This document shows, piece after piece, positions 1 to 10,971 of a stretch of DNA of 64,000 nt. How positions within the stretch are numbered: the first letter of the stretch is position 1; each line of letters opens with the position of its first letter. The translations under genes were made by a program, and so were the position numbers. Below the pieces are notes generated by a model, which saw only the letters and a program-made list of their open reading frames with translations, did not search any database and had not been told where the DNA came from. The DNA comes from Pseudorhodoferax sp. Leaf267 (lineage in GTDB: Bacteria; Pseudomonadota; Gammaproteobacteria; Burkholderiales; Burkholderiaceae_C): NCBI RefSeq assembly GCF_001422405.1, contig NZ_LMMV01000002.1, positions 229,318 to 293,317 of the forward strand, in the 5' to 3' direction.

Positions 1-638
1 TCCAGGAAGGGCACGAGCTCGCCGCTCTTGAGCACGGCGATGACCTGGTCCCACTGCGCGGACGTCAGTTCGTACCCCGTCGGGTTGTGGCAGCAGGCAT
101 GCAGCACGATCACTGTGCCGGGCGCCGCGGCCTTCAGGTCGGCCAGCATGCCGTCGAAGTTCACGCCTCGGCGCGCCGGGTCGTAGTAGGCGTAGGTTTC
201 CACGACAAAGCCGGCCTGCGTGAACAGCGCGCGGTGGTTCTCCCAGCTCGGGTCGCTGATCAGCACCTTGGCACCGGGCTTCAGGTGCTTGATGAAGTCC
301 GCGCCGATCTTCAGGCCGCCCGTGCCACCGATGGCCTGGATGGTTGCCACGCGGCCGCTCTTGACAGGCTCGCTGTCGGCCCCAAATACCAGGTTCTTCA
401 CTGCGCTGTCATAGGCGGCGATACCGTCGATCGGCAGGTAGCCGCGGGCCTTGGGCGCCTCCATCATGGCCTTTTCAGCCTGTTGCACGCATTTCAGCAA
501 GGGCAGCTTGCCGTTGTCGTCGTAATACACGCCCACGCCAAGGTTGACCTTGTTGGGGTTGGTGTCGGCGGCGAACTGCTCGTTGAGGCCCAGGATCGGG
601 TCGCGCGGTGCCATCTCGACGGCGGTGAACAAAGACAT
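1..638 (-). CDS. tyrB: Aromatic/aspartate aminotransferase, N-terminal part (partial)
   Basis: PLP-dependent class I aminotransferase (aspartate/aromatic type), transferring the amino group of Asp, Tyr or Phe to 2-oxoglutarate. About 212 N-terminal residues are present; the gene runs off the left edge, so the PLP-binding lysine lies outside. The translation starts MSLFTAVEMAPRDPIL, carries the family segments NLGVGVYYD and SDPSWENH, and contains HNPTG with the conserved active-site Asn. An AGGA ribosome site lies about 7 bases before the start. It is divergent from uvrB. Family assignment is firm; tyrB rather than aspC is a best guess because substrate preference cannot be read from this half. 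Confidence 0.88.
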   Translation of the reverse strand, partial: MSLFTAVEMAPRDPILGLNEQFAADTNPNKVNLGVGVYYDDNGKLPLLKCVQQAEKAMMEAPKARGYLPIDGIAAYDSAVKNLVFGADSEPVKSGRVATIQAIGGTGGLKIGADFIKHLKPGAKVLISDPSWENHRALFTQAGFVVETYAYYDPARRGVNFDGMLADLKAAAPGTVIVLHACCHNPTGYELTSAQWDQVIAVLKSGELVPFL

Positions 639-778
639 GAGGGTTCCTGAAGAGGGTTGTCGCTAGCAGGGAAAGCCGGGCTGCGCTAGCCTATCGGGTT
701 GCCCCCAGTTGATTTCGCGGGGGCCGGCCACGGCCATGCACCAAATTTTAAGCACTACTGTCACACGATCGGATTCCC

Positions 779-2872
779 ATGTCAGAAGTACTGGCCTCGC
801 CACCGGAAGAGAAGAAGGGCGAATTCATCCGCTTTCCTGACTCGCCGTTTGAGCTGTTCATGCCCTACCCGCCTGCGGGTGACCAACCCGAGGCGATCCG
901 CCAGTTGGTCGAAGGTGTGCGCGACGGCGAGGTCTACCAGACCCTGCTCGGCGTGACGGGATCGGGCAAGACGTTCACCATGGCCAATGTCGTGGCCCGC
1001 CTGGGCAGGCCGGCCATCGTGTTCGCGCCCAACAAGACGCTGGCCGCGCAGCTGTACAGCGAGTTCCGCGAGTTCTTCCCGAACAACGCGGTCGAGTACT
1101 TCGTCAGCTACTACGACTACTACCAACCTGAGGCCTATGTGCCCCAGCGCGACCTGTTCATCGAGAAGGACTCGGCGATCAACGAGCACATCGAGCAGAT
1201 GCGCCTGTCGTGTACCAAGAGCATCTTGGAGCGGCGCGACGTGCTGATCGTGGCCACGGTGTCGGCGATCTACGGCATCGGCGAGCCCGAGAGCTACCAC
1301 CGCATGATCATGACGCTGCGCACTGGTGACAAGCTGGGCCAGCGCGACGTGATCGCGCAGCTGATCCGCATGCAGTACCAGCGCAACGACCAGGAGTTCT
1401 CGCGCGGCAAGTTCCGCGTGCGCGGCGACACGATCGACGTGTTCCCGGCCGAGCATTCCGAGGTGGCGATCCGCATCGAGCTGTTCGACGACGAGATCGA
1501 GGCGCTGCTGCTGTTCGACCCGCTGACCGGGCGCATCAAGCAGAAGATCCCGCGCTTCACGGTCTACCCCAGCAGCCACTACGTCACGCCGCGGGACAAG
1601 GTGCTGTCCGCTGTCGAGACCATCAAGATCGAGCTGGCCGAGCGGCTCAAGGAGTTGGTCGGCATGGGCAAGCTGGTCGAGGCGCAGCGGCTGGAGCAGC
1701 GCACGCGCTTCGACCTGGAGATGCTCAGCGAGGTCGGCCACTGCAAGGGCATCGAGAACTACACGCGGCACCTGTCGGGCGCCGCGCCGGGCAGCCCGCC
1801 GTCCACGCTGACCGATTACATGCCCAAGGACGCCGTGATGTTCCTGGACGAAAGCCACGTGCTGATCGGCCAGTTGGGCGCCATGTACAACGGCGACCGA
1901 TCGCGCAAGACGACGCTCGTGGAGTACGGCTTTCGCCTGCCCAGCGCGCTGGACAACCGGCCGCTCAAGTTCGAGGAGTTCGAGCGCCGCATGCGGCAGG
2001 CGATCTTCGTGTCGGCCACGCCGGCCGACTGGGAAAAGGCGCATGCCGGCCAGGTCGTCGAGCAGGTCGTGCGGCCGACGGGCCTGGTCGACCCCGAGGT
2101 CGAGGTGCGCCCGGCCGTGCATCAGGTCGACGACGTGTTGCAGGAGATCCGCCTGCGCGTGGAGCGCAACGAGCGCGTGCTGATCACCACGCTGACCAAG
2201 CGCATGGCCGAGCAGTTGACGGACTACCTGGCCGACAACGGCGTCAAGGTGCGTTACCTGCACTCGGACATCGACACCGTGGAACGTGTGGAGATCCTGC
2301 GCGACCTGCGGCTGGGCAGCTTCGACGTGCTGGTGGGGATCAACCTGCTACGCGAAGGGCTGGACATTCCCGAGGTGTCGCTGGTGGCCATCCTGGATGC
2401 GGACAAGGAAGGCTTCCTGCGCTCTGAGCGCTCGCTGATCCAGACCATCGGCCGCGCCGCGCGCAACCTGCAGGGTCGGGCCATCCTGTACGCCGACCGC
2501 ATCACGGACTCCATGCAGCGCGCCATCGCCGAGACCGAGCGGCGCCGCACCAAGCAGGTGGCACACAACCTGGCGCAGGGCATCACGCCGCGCAGCATCG
2601 TCAAGCAGGTGCGCGACCTGATCGACGGCGTCTACAGCGAAAAGAGCGGCAAGGAGGCCGAGCGCCTGGAGCAGGCTGCCATGCAGCGCGCCAAGGTCGA
2701 GGACATGAGCGAGCGGGACGTGGCGCGCGAAATCAAGCGTCTGGAAAAGCTCATGCTGGAACACGCGCGCAACCTGGAGTTCGAAAAGGCGGCTCGCGTG
2801 CGTGACCAATTGACGCAGCTCAAGGCCCAGGCCTTCGGCGCGGCCGGCGGCGACCACGTTCCCCCGGTGTAG
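779..2872 (+). CDS. uvrB: UvrABC excinuclease subunit B
   Basis: UvrB is the damage-verifying helicase-like subunit of nucleotide excision repair; it is loaded by UvrA and recruits UvrC. The 697-residue protein has the usual family length. Walker A GVTGSGKT is at residues 58-65, the damage-probing hairpin region [12 protein letters not shown] follows at about 110, and the Walker B DESH lies near residue 357. The helicase C-terminal half has the QTIGRAARN motif, and the last 50 residues form the UVR motif that binds UvrC (ending in [13 protein letters not shown]). The start codon gives the normal short N-terminal extension. I saw no LexA box (CTG-N10-CAG) in the roughly 140-base upstream spacer. 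It is a single gene, not part of the isc operon. Confidence 0.98.
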   Translation: MSEVLASPPEEKKGEFIRFPDSPFELFMPYPPAGDQPEAIRQLVEGVRDGEVYQTLLGVTGSGKTFTMANVVARLGRPAIVFAPNKTLAAQLYSEFREFFPNNAVEYFVSYYDYYQPEAYVPQRDLFIEKDSAINEHIEQMRLSCTKSILERRDVLIVATVSAIYGIGEPESYHRMIMTLRTGDKLGQRDVIAQLIRMQYQRNDQEFSRGKFRVRGDTIDVFPAEHSEVAIRIELFDDEIEALLLFDPLTGRIKQKIPRFTVYPSSHYVTPRDKVLSAVETIKIELAERLKELVGMGKLVEAQRLEQRTRFDLEMLSEVGHCKGIENYTRHLSGAAPGSPPSTLTDYMPKDAVMFLDESHVLIGQLGAMYNGDRSRKTTLVEYGFRLPSALDNRPLKFEEFERRMRQAIFVSATPADWEKAHAGQVVEQVVRPTGLVDPEVEVRPAVHQVDDVLQEIRLRVERNERVLITTLTKRMAEQLTDYLADNGVKVRYLHSDIDTVERVEILRDLRLGSFDVLVGINLLREGLDIPEVSLVAILDADKEGFLRSERSLIQTIGRAARNLQGRAILYADRITDSMQRAIAETERRRTKQVAHNLAQGITPRSIVKQVRDLIDGVYSEKSGKEAERLEQAAMQRAKVEDMSERDVAREIKRLEKLMLEHARNLEFEKAARVRDQLTQLKAQAFGAAGGDHVPPV

Positions 2873-2919
2873 TCCGGCTGAGGGTGGCTTTACCCGAGTG
2901 AATCGATAGGGTTTTCTGC

Positions 2920-2945
2920 TATACTTGAGTCAATTCCTCGGGAAC
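2920..2945 (+). promoter_or_regulatory. Probable isc promoter with IscR type-1-like site
   Basis: A TATACT -10-like hexamer (2920-2925) overlaps a sequence starting ATACTTGAGT and ending CTCGGGAA, which resembles the two half-sites of the IscR type 1 ([2Fe-2S]-IscR) operator. It lies about 145 bases before iscR. Autorepression of the isc operon by IscR through such a site is established in enterobacteria; here it is inferred from partial consensus match only, and no convincing -35 was seen. Confidence 0.45.
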
Positions 2946-3086
2946 AAACAAGCGCATCAAGAAGTCCATCAGTTGAGGGCTCTAGCCGCATGCCACAGAC
3001 AGGCACCAGCAGGTAAAAGCGCGCCGTATAGGGCAATCAGCCCGGATGCGGCTTCAACGGTAGATCAAAGCACAAAGGAGCTTGCG

Positions 3087-3623
3087 ATGCGTCTCACGAC
3101 CAAAGGCCGCTTTGCGGTAACCGCCATGATCGATCTGGCCCTGCGCCAGAACAACGGTCCTGTGACGCTGGCAGCCATCAGCCAACGTCAGCAGATTTCG
3201 CTGTCCTATCTCGAGCAGTTGTTCGGCAAGCTGCGCCGCCACGACCTGGTCGAATCGACGCGTGGCCCCGGCGGCGGGTACACGCTGGGCCGCAAGGCCG
3301 CTGACATCACGGTTGCCGACATCATCGTCTCGGTGGATGAGCCCATCGACGCCACGAATTGCGCAGGCAAGGAGAACTGCCTTGGTGAGGCCGGCCGCTG
3401 CATGACCCACGAGCTGTGGGCTGCTTTGAATGCGCGCATGGTCGAGTTTCTCGACTCCGTCACGCTGCAAAAACTGGTGGACGAGCAGCTGGCCAAGGGC
3501 GTGCAGGTCGAGACGAAGCCCATGATCAAGCGCGCCATTTCCCCAGCGCCTGTGGTCAAGCCCATCCGCATCAACGCGCCCAACTCGGTCTTCGCGCTCG
3601 GCAACGCGTTTGCCAAGTCCTGA
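3087..3623 (+). CDS. iscR: Iron-sulfur cluster regulator IscR (Rrf2 family)
   Basis: First gene of the isc operon. Rrf2-family winged-helix repressor that binds a [2Fe-2S] cluster and senses cluster supply. The chosen start gives MRLTTKGRFAVTAMIDLA, the usual IscR N-terminus, with AAAGGAG 6 bases upstream; an in-frame extension back to 2925 would cover the promoter and is rejected. Cluster ligands are visible as Cys92, Cys98 and Cys105 with His108; the spacing between the second and third Cys is one residue longer than in E. coli. The 178-residue protein has a C-terminal tail (about residues 145-178) rich in Pro, Ala and Val, beyond the DNA-binding and ligand region. Confidence 0.96.
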   Translation: MRLTTKGRFAVTAMIDLALRQNNGPVTLAAISQRQQISLSYLEQLFGKLRRHDLVESTRGPGGGYTLGRKAADITVADIIVSVDEPIDATNCAGKENCLGEAGRCMTHELWAALNARMVEFLDSVTLQKLVDEQLAKGVQVETKPMIKRAISPAPVVKPIRINAPNSVFALGNAFAKS

Positions 3624-3663
3624 GCCCCATCTCCTTCGCAGCCAGCCGACTGAAAGCTAGCCA

Positions 3664-4884
3664 ATGTCAAGCACGCCCCACTTCCCGATTTACATGGACT
3701 ACAGCGCGACCAATCCCTGCGACGAGCGGGTAGTGGACGCCATGATTCCATGGCTGCGGGAGCATTTCGGCAACCCTGCATCGCGCAGCCATGCCTGGGG
3801 TTGGGAGGCCGAAGCAGCCGTTGAGAAGGCGCGCGAACACGTTGCAACATTGATCGGTGCCGATCCGCGCGAGATCGTCTGGACGTCGGGCGCCACCGAG
3901 TCCAACAACCTTGCGCTCAAGGGCGCTGCCAATTTCTACAAAGGCAAGGGTCGCCACCTCATCACGGTCAAGACCGAGCACAAGGCTGTGCTGGACACTT
4001 GCCGCGAACTGGAGCGCCAGGGCTTCGAAGTCACGTACCTGGATGTCCAGGAAGACGGCCTGCTGGACCTGGCGGTTTTCGAGCAGGCGATCCGGCCCGA
4101 CACCATCCTGGCCAGCGTGATGTTCGTGAACAACGAGATTGGCGTGATCCAGGACATTGCCGCCATTGGCGAGATCTGCCGTGCCAAGGGCGTCGTGTTC
4201 CATGTGGACGCGGCACAGGCCACGGGCCGGGTTGACATCGATCTGGGCACCCTGAAGGTCGACCTGATGAGCCTGACCTCGCACAAGACTTATGGCCCCA
4301 AGGGCATCGGTGCGTTGTACGTGCGCCGCAAGCCGCGCATCCGCATCGAGGCACAGATGCATGGTGGTGGCCACGAGCGCGGCATGCGCTCGGGCACGCT
4401 GCCCACGCACCAGATCGTCGGCATGGGCGAGGCCTACCGCATCGCCAAGGCCGAGATGGCCGAAGAGAACAAGCGCATCCGGGCATTGCATGACCGTATG
4501 CTGGCAGGGCTGAGTGACATCGAGCAGGTGTTCGTCAATGGCCATGCCGACCGCCGTGTGCCGCACAACCTGAACATGAGCTTTAACTTCGTTGAAGGCG
4601 AGTCGCTGATCATGGGCATCAAGGGCCTTGCAGTCTCCAGCGGCTCGGCCTGCACGTCTGCCAGCCTGGAGCCCAGCTATGTGTTGCGCGCGCTGGGCCG
4701 CAGCGACGAACTGGCTCACAGCAGCCTGCGCATGACCATCGGTCGCTGGACGACCGAGGCCGACATCGACTACGCGGTGCAGACCATCCGCCAGAACGTC
4801 GATAAGTTGCGCGCGCTCAGTCCCCTGTGGGAGATGTACCAGGATGGCGTGGACATCGCTTCGATTCAATGGACGGCGCATTGA
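3664..4884 (+). CDS. iscS: Cysteine desulfurase IscS
   Basis: PLP enzyme that removes sulfur from L-cysteine and passes it as persulfide to IscU and to tRNA thiolation enzymes. The 406-residue length matches the family. The PLP lysine is Lys208 in SHKTYGPKG, and the persulfide-carrying Cys is Cys330 in [12 protein letters not shown] on the mobile loop. The gene starts 40 bases after iscR and is followed 30 bases later by iscU, so it is cotranscribed. The N-terminus reads [18 protein letters not shown]; the family core begins at the [10 protein letters not shown] segment. Confidence 0.98.
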   Translation: MSSTPHFPIYMDYSATNPCDERVVDAMIPWLREHFGNPASRSHAWGWEAEAAVEKAREHVATLIGADPREIVWTSGATESNNLALKGAANFYKGKGRHLITVKTEHKAVLDTCRELERQGFEVTYLDVQEDGLLDLAVFEQAIRPDTILASVMFVNNEIGVIQDIAAIGEICRAKGVVFHVDAAQATGRVDIDLGTLKVDLMSLTSHKTYGPKGIGALYVRRKPRIRIEAQMHGGGHERGMRSGTLPTHQIVGMGEAYRIAKAEMAEENKRIRALHDRMLAGLSDIEQVFVNGHADRRVPHNLNMSFNFVEGESLIMGIKGLAVSSGSACTSASLEPSYVLRALGRSDELAHSSLRMTIGRWTTEADIDYAVQTIRQNVDKLRALSPLWEMYQDGVDIASIQWTAH

Positions 4885-4914
4885 CGCCGGCCGACCAGAC
4901 AGGAGTTGGAAATC

Positions 4915-5328
4915 ATGGCTTATTCTGAAAAAGTTGTTGACCATTACGAGAACCCGCGCAACGTGGGTTCCTTTGAAAAGGGCGATGAGTCCGTCGGCAC
5001 CGGCATGGTGGGCGCACCTGCCTGCGGTGACGTGATGAAGTTGCAGATCAAGGTGAATCCCCAGACCGGTGTGATCGAAGACGCACGCTTCAAGACCTAT
5101 GGTTGTGGTTCGGCCATTGCCTCGTCGTCGCTCGTGACCGAGTGGGTCAAGGGCAAGACGCTGGATGAAGCGGCTTCGCTGAAGAACAGTCAGATCGCTG
5201 AAGAATTGGCATTGCCGCCGGTCAAGATCCACTGCTCCATCCTGGCTGAAGACGCTATTAAGGCGGCGGTCGACGACTACCGCAAGAAGCATGGCGTGGC
5301 CGAGGCCGCGCAGACGCAGGTCCACTGA
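4915..5328 (+). CDS. iscU: Fe-S cluster assembly scaffold IscU
   Basis: Scaffold on which IscS-derived sulfur and iron are built into a [2Fe-2S] cluster. The start at 4915 ([16 protein letters not shown]) is preferred over an in-frame TTG nine bases upstream, because AGGAG sits at 4901-4905. The three cluster ligands are Cys37, Cys64 and Cys107, with Asp39 and His106 also conserved. LPPVK at residues 100-104 is the known HscA recognition motif, matching the presence of hscA downstream. At 137 residues it is slightly longer than E. coli IscU because of a C-terminal tail. Confidence 0.98.
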   Translation: MAYSEKVVDHYENPRNVGSFEKGDESVGTGMVGAPACGDVMKLQIKVNPQTGVIEDARFKTYGCGSAIASSSLVTEWVKGKTLDEAASLKNSQIAEELALPPVKIHCSILAEDAIKAAVDDYRKKHGVAEAAQTQVH

Positions 5329-5329
5329 T

Positions 5330-5653
5330 ATGGGTGTGACGCTGACCGAGGCCGCTGCGCGCCATGTCAGCCGCTACATCGCCAAGCGCGGCAAGGGCTT
5401 GGGCGTGCGGCTGGGCGTCAAGACCACGGGCTGTTCGGGCTTGGCCTACAAGTTGGAATACGTGGACGAGCCGGCGCCGGAAGACGTGGTCTTTGAAGAC
5501 CACGGTGTGAAGGTGCTGGTGGATCCCAAGAGCCTGGCTTATATCGACGGCACCAAACTTGATTTCGTGCGCGAAGGTCTGAACGAAGGTTTCCGCTTCG
5601 AGAATCCGAACGAGCGCGACAAGTGCGGCTGCGGGGAAAGCTTCCGCGTCTGA
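5330..5653 (+). CDS. iscA: A-type Fe-S carrier protein IscA
   Basis: A-type carrier (HesB/IscA family) that binds iron or Fe-S clusters and delivers them to target apoproteins. It has 107 residues, with ligand Cys35 in GCSGLAY and the C-terminal pair Cys99 and Cys101 in KCGCGESF. The start lies one base after the iscU stop, and the N-terminus [13 protein letters not shown] is typical; a longer in-frame reading overlaps iscU and is rejected. It is followed by a strong hairpin with a U tract (5674-5714), so it may be the last gene of the more abundant proximal transcript. Confidence 0.97.
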   Translation: MGVTLTEAAARHVSRYIAKRGKGLGVRLGVKTTGCSGLAYKLEYVDEPAPEDVVFEDHGVKVLVDPKSLAYIDGTKLDFVREGLNEGFRFENPNERDKCGCGESFRV

Positions 5654-5673
5654 GCGTTTGTCCTTCCGGCCAC

Positions 5674-5714
5674 ACCGCCATGGCGCCGCACGCAGTGCGG
5701 GATGGCGGTTTTTT
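5674..5714 (+). terminator. Intrinsic terminator/attenuator between iscA and hscB
   Basis: Nested hairpin: outer arms ACCGCCAT (5674-5681) and ATGGCGGT (5702-5709), inner perfect arms CCGCAC (5686-5691) and GTGCGG (5695-5700), followed by six T (5709-5714). This is a textbook Rho-independent signal placed 20 bases after iscA and 31 bases before hscB, inside the operon. It should reduce expression of the chaperone and ferredoxin genes relative to iscRSUA. Confidence 0.8.
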
Positions 5715-5744
5715 CATGTCGCAACGCGTTGCGTGCCTCTCACG

Positions 5745-6290
5745 ATGAATCTTCAGTCCAACGATTTCGAGCTGTTCGACGTGCAGCCCCGCTTCGCGCA
5801 GGACATGGCGGCATTGCAGGAACGTTGGAAGGCCTTGCAGCGCGAGGCCCACCCGGACCGCTTTGCCGCGCAGGGCTCCTCTGCGCAGCGCGTCGCCATG
5901 CAATGGTCGGTGCGCATCAACGAGGCTTGGCAACGGCTGCGCGACCCTTTGCGGCGCGCGGCCTACCTGTGCGAACTGCACGGCGTAGCCATCGACAAGC
6001 ACGGCAATACCAAGATGCCGCCCGCGTTCCTGATGCGCCAGATGGCGTGGCATGAGCGACTGGAGGAGGCCCAGAGCGTGGCCGACTGCGATGTGCTGGC
6101 ACAGGAGCTGACGGCCGAGCGCGAAAACCTGCTGCAGCGTTGCGCGCGACTGCTCGATGAGGCAGCAGACTACGCCGGCGCGGCCGAGCAGGTTCGCGCG
6201 CTGATGTTCATCGAGCGCCTGTTCGATGCCGTGGACGACAGGCGCGATGCCTGCTCCAGCGCGGGGGCCTTGCCTTCCGAAGGACAATGA
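5745..6290 (+). CDS. hscB: Fe-S assembly J-type co-chaperone HscB
   Basis: J-domain co-chaperone that brings loaded IscU to HscA and stimulates its ATPase. The HPD motif is at residues 36-38 (EAHPDRF), in the N-terminal J domain; residues from about 90 to 170 form the helical IscU-binding domain. The start gives [17 protein letters not shown], the usual short N-terminus. The length of 181 residues fits the family (about 170). It lies just after the internal hairpin and 4 bases before hscA. Confidence 0.96.
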   Translation: MNLQSNDFELFDVQPRFAQDMAALQERWKALQREAHPDRFAAQGSSAQRVAMQWSVRINEAWQRLRDPLRRAAYLCELHGVAIDKHGNTKMPPAFLMRQMAWHERLEEAQSVADCDVLAQELTAERENLLQRCARLLDEAADYAGAAEQVRALMFIERLFDAVDDRRDACSSAGALPSEGQ

Positions 6291-6294
6291 CGAC

Positions 6295-8169
<1,875 letters not shown>

Positions 8170-8508
8170 ATGCCCGTCATCAAGGTATTGCCCCATCCCG
8201 AATACTGCCCGGCAGGCGCAGAGCTGCGCGCCGCCACGGGCACCTCCATCTGCGAGGCCATGCTGGACAACGGCATCGCGATCGAACACGCCTGCGACAT
8301 GAGCTGCGCCTGCACGACCTGCCACGTGGTCGTGCGCCAGGGCTTCGCGTCGCTCAATGAACTGGAAGAAGCCGAGGAAGACCTGCTGGACCGCGCCTGG
8401 GGCCTGGAGCCGCAGTCGCGCCTGTCCTGCCAGGCTCTGCTGGCGCAGCAGGACGTGACGGTCGAGATCCCCAAGTACTCGATCAACCATGCCAAGGAGA
8501 ACCACTGA
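8170..8508 (+). CDS. fdx: ISC-type [2Fe-2S] ferredoxin
   Basis: Electron carrier for cluster assembly and reductive coupling. The ligands are Cys42, Cys48, Cys51 and Cys87, the same spacing (X5, X2, X35) as E. coli Fdx, distinguishing it from plant-type ferredoxins. It has 112 residues. Its ATG directly follows the hscA TGA, so translation is coupled. It is the last recognisable isc gene: no iscX was seen before the dnaQ-like gene two bases further on. Confidence 0.97.
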   Translation: MPVIKVLPHPEYCPAGAELRAATGTSICEAMLDNGIAIEHACDMSCACTTCHVVVRQGFASLNELEEAEEDLLDRAWGLEPQSRLSCQALLAQQDVTVEIPKYSINHAKENH

Positions 8509-8510
8509 CC

Positions 8511-9224
8511 ATGCGGCAGATCGTCCTGGACACCGAAACCACGGGCCTGTCCGCGGCCAACGGCGACCGCATCATCGAAATCGGTTGCGTGGAGCTGCTG
8601 CAGCGCAAGCTCACGGGCAACAACAAGCACTTCTACCTGAACCCCGAGCGCGACAGCCACGAGGATGCGCTCAAGGTCCATGGCATCAGCAACGAGTTCC
8701 TGCGCGACAAGCCCAAGTTCGCCGCCGTGGTCGACGAGCTGCTGGAGTACCTGCAGGGCGCCGAGATCATCATCCACAACGCGCCCTTCGACGTTGGCTT
8801 CCTGAACCGCGAGCTCGAGCTGCTGGGCCGGGGCCCGATCAGTGGCGTCGTGGCCGGCGTGACCGACTCGCTGGCCATGGCCAAGGAGATGTTCCCGGGC
8901 AAGCGCAACTCGCTCGATGCGCTGTGCAGCCGCCTGGAAGTCGACAACTCAGGGCGCACGCTGCACGGCGCGCTGCTGGACGCCGAACTGCTGGCAGACG
9001 TCTACATCAACATGACGCGTGGCCAGGACGCGCTGCTGATCGACGTGGAGCCGACCGAGATCGCCGTGGCCGACGTGCCGAGTGTGGACCTGCGAACCTT
9101 CGAGCTGATCATCCTCACGGCAGCTGCCGATGAATTGGTGCAGCACGAGGCTGTGTTGGCCCAGCTCGACAAATCGAGTGGCGGCAAGACGATCTGGCGG
9201 ATGGCGGAAATTTCTGTGGCATAA
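8511..9224 (+). CDS. dnaQ: DnaQ-type 3'-5' exonuclease (Pol III epsilon)
   Basis: DEDDh exonuclease, the proofreading subunit of DNA polymerase III. The 237 residues contain Exo I with Asp7 and Glu9 in LDTETTGL, Exo II in HNAPFDVGFLN, and Exo III in LHGALLDAELLADV with the catalytic His and Asp. The start is two bases after the fdx stop, so it is probably cotranscribed with isc. The C-terminal part (from about residue 190) would be the segment that binds the polymerase alpha subunit; it is diverged. Assignment as the main epsilon subunit is likely from length and Burkholderiales gene order as I know it, but a paralogous exonuclease is possible. Confidence 0.9.
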   Translation: MRQIVLDTETTGLSAANGDRIIEIGCVELLQRKLTGNNKHFYLNPERDSHEDALKVHGISNEFLRDKPKFAAVVDELLEYLQGAEIIIHNAPFDVGFLNRELELLGRGPISGVVAGVTDSLAMAKEMFPGKRNSLDALCSRLEVDNSGRTLHGALLDAELLADVYINMTRGQDALLIDVEPTEIAVADVPSVDLRTFELIILTAAADELVQHEAVLAQLDKSSGGKTIWRMAEISVA

Positions 9225-9225
9225 T
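9220..9225 (+). promoter_or_regulatory. Possible -10 of the tRNA-Val promoter
   Basis: CATAAT overlaps the end of the dnaQ-like gene, 26 bases before the tRNA. No convincing -35 was found, so this is only a suggestion. Confidence 0.3.
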
Positions 9226-9250
9226 CACAGGCTTTCCTGAACAAGATTCA

Positions 9251-9325
9251 GGGCGGTTAGCTCAGGGGTAGAGCACTGCCTTCACACGGCAGGGGTCGCA
9301 GGTTCGAAGCCTGCACCGCCCACCA
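9251..9325 (+). tRNA. tRNA-Val (anticodon CAC)
   Basis: Acceptor arms GGGCGGT and ACCGCCC pair, followed by discriminator A and an encoded CCA. The D-loop TAGCTCAGGGGTAGAGCA and T-loop GGTTCGAAGCC are standard. The anticodon stem CTGCC/GGCAG encloses TTCACAC, giving anticodon CAC, which reads GTG. It has 75 bases and is intact. A tyrosine integrase gene starts 65 bases downstream, so the 3' end is the likely attachment site of the following element. Confidence 0.97.
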
Positions 9326-9341
9326 TAGATCGTTGATCTAT
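9325..9341. repeat. Perfect inverted repeat directly after tRNA-Val
   Basis: ATAGATC (9325-9331), spacer GTT, GATCTAT (9335-9341). It starts at the last base of the tRNA CCA. It has no T tract, so it is not a good terminator. Given the integrase just downstream it could be part of the attachment region or a processing hairpin. Confidence 0.6.
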
Positions 9342-9389
9342 AAGAGGAATAACGCACGCTTGCGGCGATTTTGACAACCGATCACGGCA

Positions 9390-10313
9390 GTGATCTTTTG
9401 GGAAATCGTAGTGCGCACAACCTCTCGTCAGAAGATCGACCTGGCCGCAGCGCTCGCGGCGAGCGTCGAACAACCCGCCAGTGAACTGACCCTCGCGGAA
9501 CTCGTGAATGCTTTTTGCGTCGCCAAGTGCGACGGCAGCGACACGCGACTGCGCAAGTGGGTCGCGGCCATGGGCCATTTCTCAGCCTGGACAGTGACCA
9601 GCGAGCAGCTGGAGACGGCCGCGCAGGCCATGCTGGACCACGGCTACAAGACGTCCGCCGTCAACCGCGACTTGTCGGCGCTCGGCAGCGTGTACCGCTG
9701 GGCCAAAGAAAAGCGACTCTCACCGCGCGGTTACCGCAGCCCCACGCTCGGCGTGCGCCGCTATGACGAGCCGATCCGGCGAGTGCATATCGAGCGAGAA
9801 CAAGTTGACGCTTTGCGCGCCCGTGCGCTCGCATTTCGGGACCGCTCCTTCGGCGTCTACGTCGCGCTGCTGATCGACACCGGCGCGCGCAAGTCCGAGC
9901 TGCTTGAACGGCGCTGGCGTGACGTGGACCTGGAGCGGCGGGAGGTGTTGGCGCCGATCACGAAGAACGGCACACCGCGGGTCCTTTTCTTCAGCGAAGA
10001 GACGGCGGCACTGATCCAGCGCGTCTTCCCGACACGCAAGGCCGATGAACTGATGTTCCAGGGCCGTGTGCCGGGGCAGCCGATCAGTTTCAGGAAGGCG
10101 TGGGAAACGCTGGCCGCAGAGGCCAAGATGCCCACGCTGCGCATGCACGACATTCGCCACGCCGCGGCCGCATCGCTGCTGCGCGCGGGCGTGACGCTCG
10201 GTGTGGCGGCACAGGTACTCGGGCACGATCCCGCGGTACTGGCGCGGCGCTACGGACACTTGGAAACAGAAGCATTGCGCAAGGCGCAGGAAACAGCATG
10301 GGCATCGACATAG
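9390..10313 (+). CDS. Tyrosine site-specific integrase
   Basis: Integrase that would recombine the element into tRNA-Val. An N-terminal SAM-like core-binding domain (about residues 30-115) is followed by the catalytic domain. The catalytic residues visible are Arg in TGARKSELL, Lys in ITKNGTPR, His-x-x-Arg in HDIRHAAA, His in VLGHDP and the Tyr nucleophile in RRYGHLE. It has 307 residues with a GTG start; a second GTG 21 bases later is also possible. The position 65 bases after the tRNA is typical. The next gene starts inside its 3' end (10298). Confidence 0.93.
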   Translation: MIFWEIVVRTTSRQKIDLAAALAASVEQPASELTLAELVNAFCVAKCDGSDTRLRKWVAAMGHFSAWTVTSEQLETAAQAMLDHGYKTSAVNRDLSALGSVYRWAKEKRLSPRGYRSPTLGVRRYDEPIRRVHIEREQVDALRARALAFRDRSFGVYVALLIDTGARKSELLERRWRDVDLERREVLAPITKNGTPRVLFFSEETAALIQRVFPTRKADELMFQGRVPGQPISFRKAWETLAAEAKMPTLRMHDIRHAAAASLLRAGVTLGVAAQVLGHDPAVLARRYGHLETEALRKAQETAWAST

Positions 10314-10933
10314 AGAACGTCTTCAACAGCAAACCAGTTCCGTTCGACGAACTGCCAGATGACTGGTTCTGCAGGCTGGATGTGCTGGTGTTGCAGTTGG
10401 GAAAGACGCCAGCGCAGCTCGCGACGGCGATCGAGGAGGACGGGATCGATGGCTACGACCGGTTCGGGCGCCAAGGTCCGTTCTCGAAGGAAAGCTTCGA
10501 AGCCAAAGAGGCGCTCGAAGTGTTGGCGGACCACGCCTTATGGCAAGCGCGATGGCAAGTCGACGATGACGATCTGACCCAATCTCCTGCCGCGGACTTC
10601 AGGGAGTTTTCTGTCTGGAGCCGCCTCGGCTGGCCCAAGGGCAAGCTTCTAAAGATGAAACCCGATGTCGGCGGCACGTTGACAGTCGCCCGCAAGAAGC
10701 AGCCGCGTACGCAGGACACCGCTCGGATCGACAAGACCAATCTTCACATCATCGGCGCTTTGCTGACGATGATCGAAGGAAAGTACAACTTCAAGGCGCA
10801 TCCGGAATTCGAAAACCGCGCGGCGCTGGTCACACGCATCGCAGAAGAGTTTAAGCATTTCAGAGGCTTGGGTACTGTGACGTTGCGAAACCGTCTCTAC
10901 GATGGCGAAGATGTCATTGAAGAATCAACGTAG
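10298..10933 (+). CDS. Hypothetical protein, element cargo
   Basis: This 211-residue soluble protein (MGIDIENVFNSKPVPFDELP) is not a family I recognise. Its start overlaps the integrase by 16 bases, so the two are translationally linked. The middle is acidic (VDDDDLTQ) and the C-terminal third (FKAHPEFENRAALVTRIAEE, about residues 165-185) is predicted helical. No transmembrane segment or catalytic motif is visible. The C-terminal section resembles segments of accessory proteins of integrative elements in general style only; I assign no function. Base composition is slightly lower in GC than the flanking chromosome. Confidence 0.75.
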   Translation: MGIDIENVFNSKPVPFDELPDDWFCRLDVLVLQLGKTPAQLATAIEEDGIDGYDRFGRQGPFSKESFEAKEALEVLADHALWQARWQVDDDDLTQSPAADFREFSVWSRLGWPKGKLLKMKPDVGGTLTVARKKQPRTQDTARIDKTNLHIIGALLTMIEGKYNFKAHPEFENRAALVTRIAEEFKHFRGLGTVTLRNRLYDGEDVIEEST

Positions 10934-10971
10934 ACCAGCGCAATCCACAATTGTGAGATCGAATTGAGTTG

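Noticed and set aside
782..2263. 493-codon frame antisense to uvrB
   Set aside because: Shadow frame of a conserved gene with no independent signal.
2925..3086. N-terminal extension of IscR
   Set aside because: It would include the promoter region; the ribosome site and family N-terminus place the start at 3087.
9325..9341. Terminator for tRNA-Val
   Set aside because: The hairpin is perfect but AT-rich and followed by AAGAGG rather than a T run, so I list it as a repeat only.
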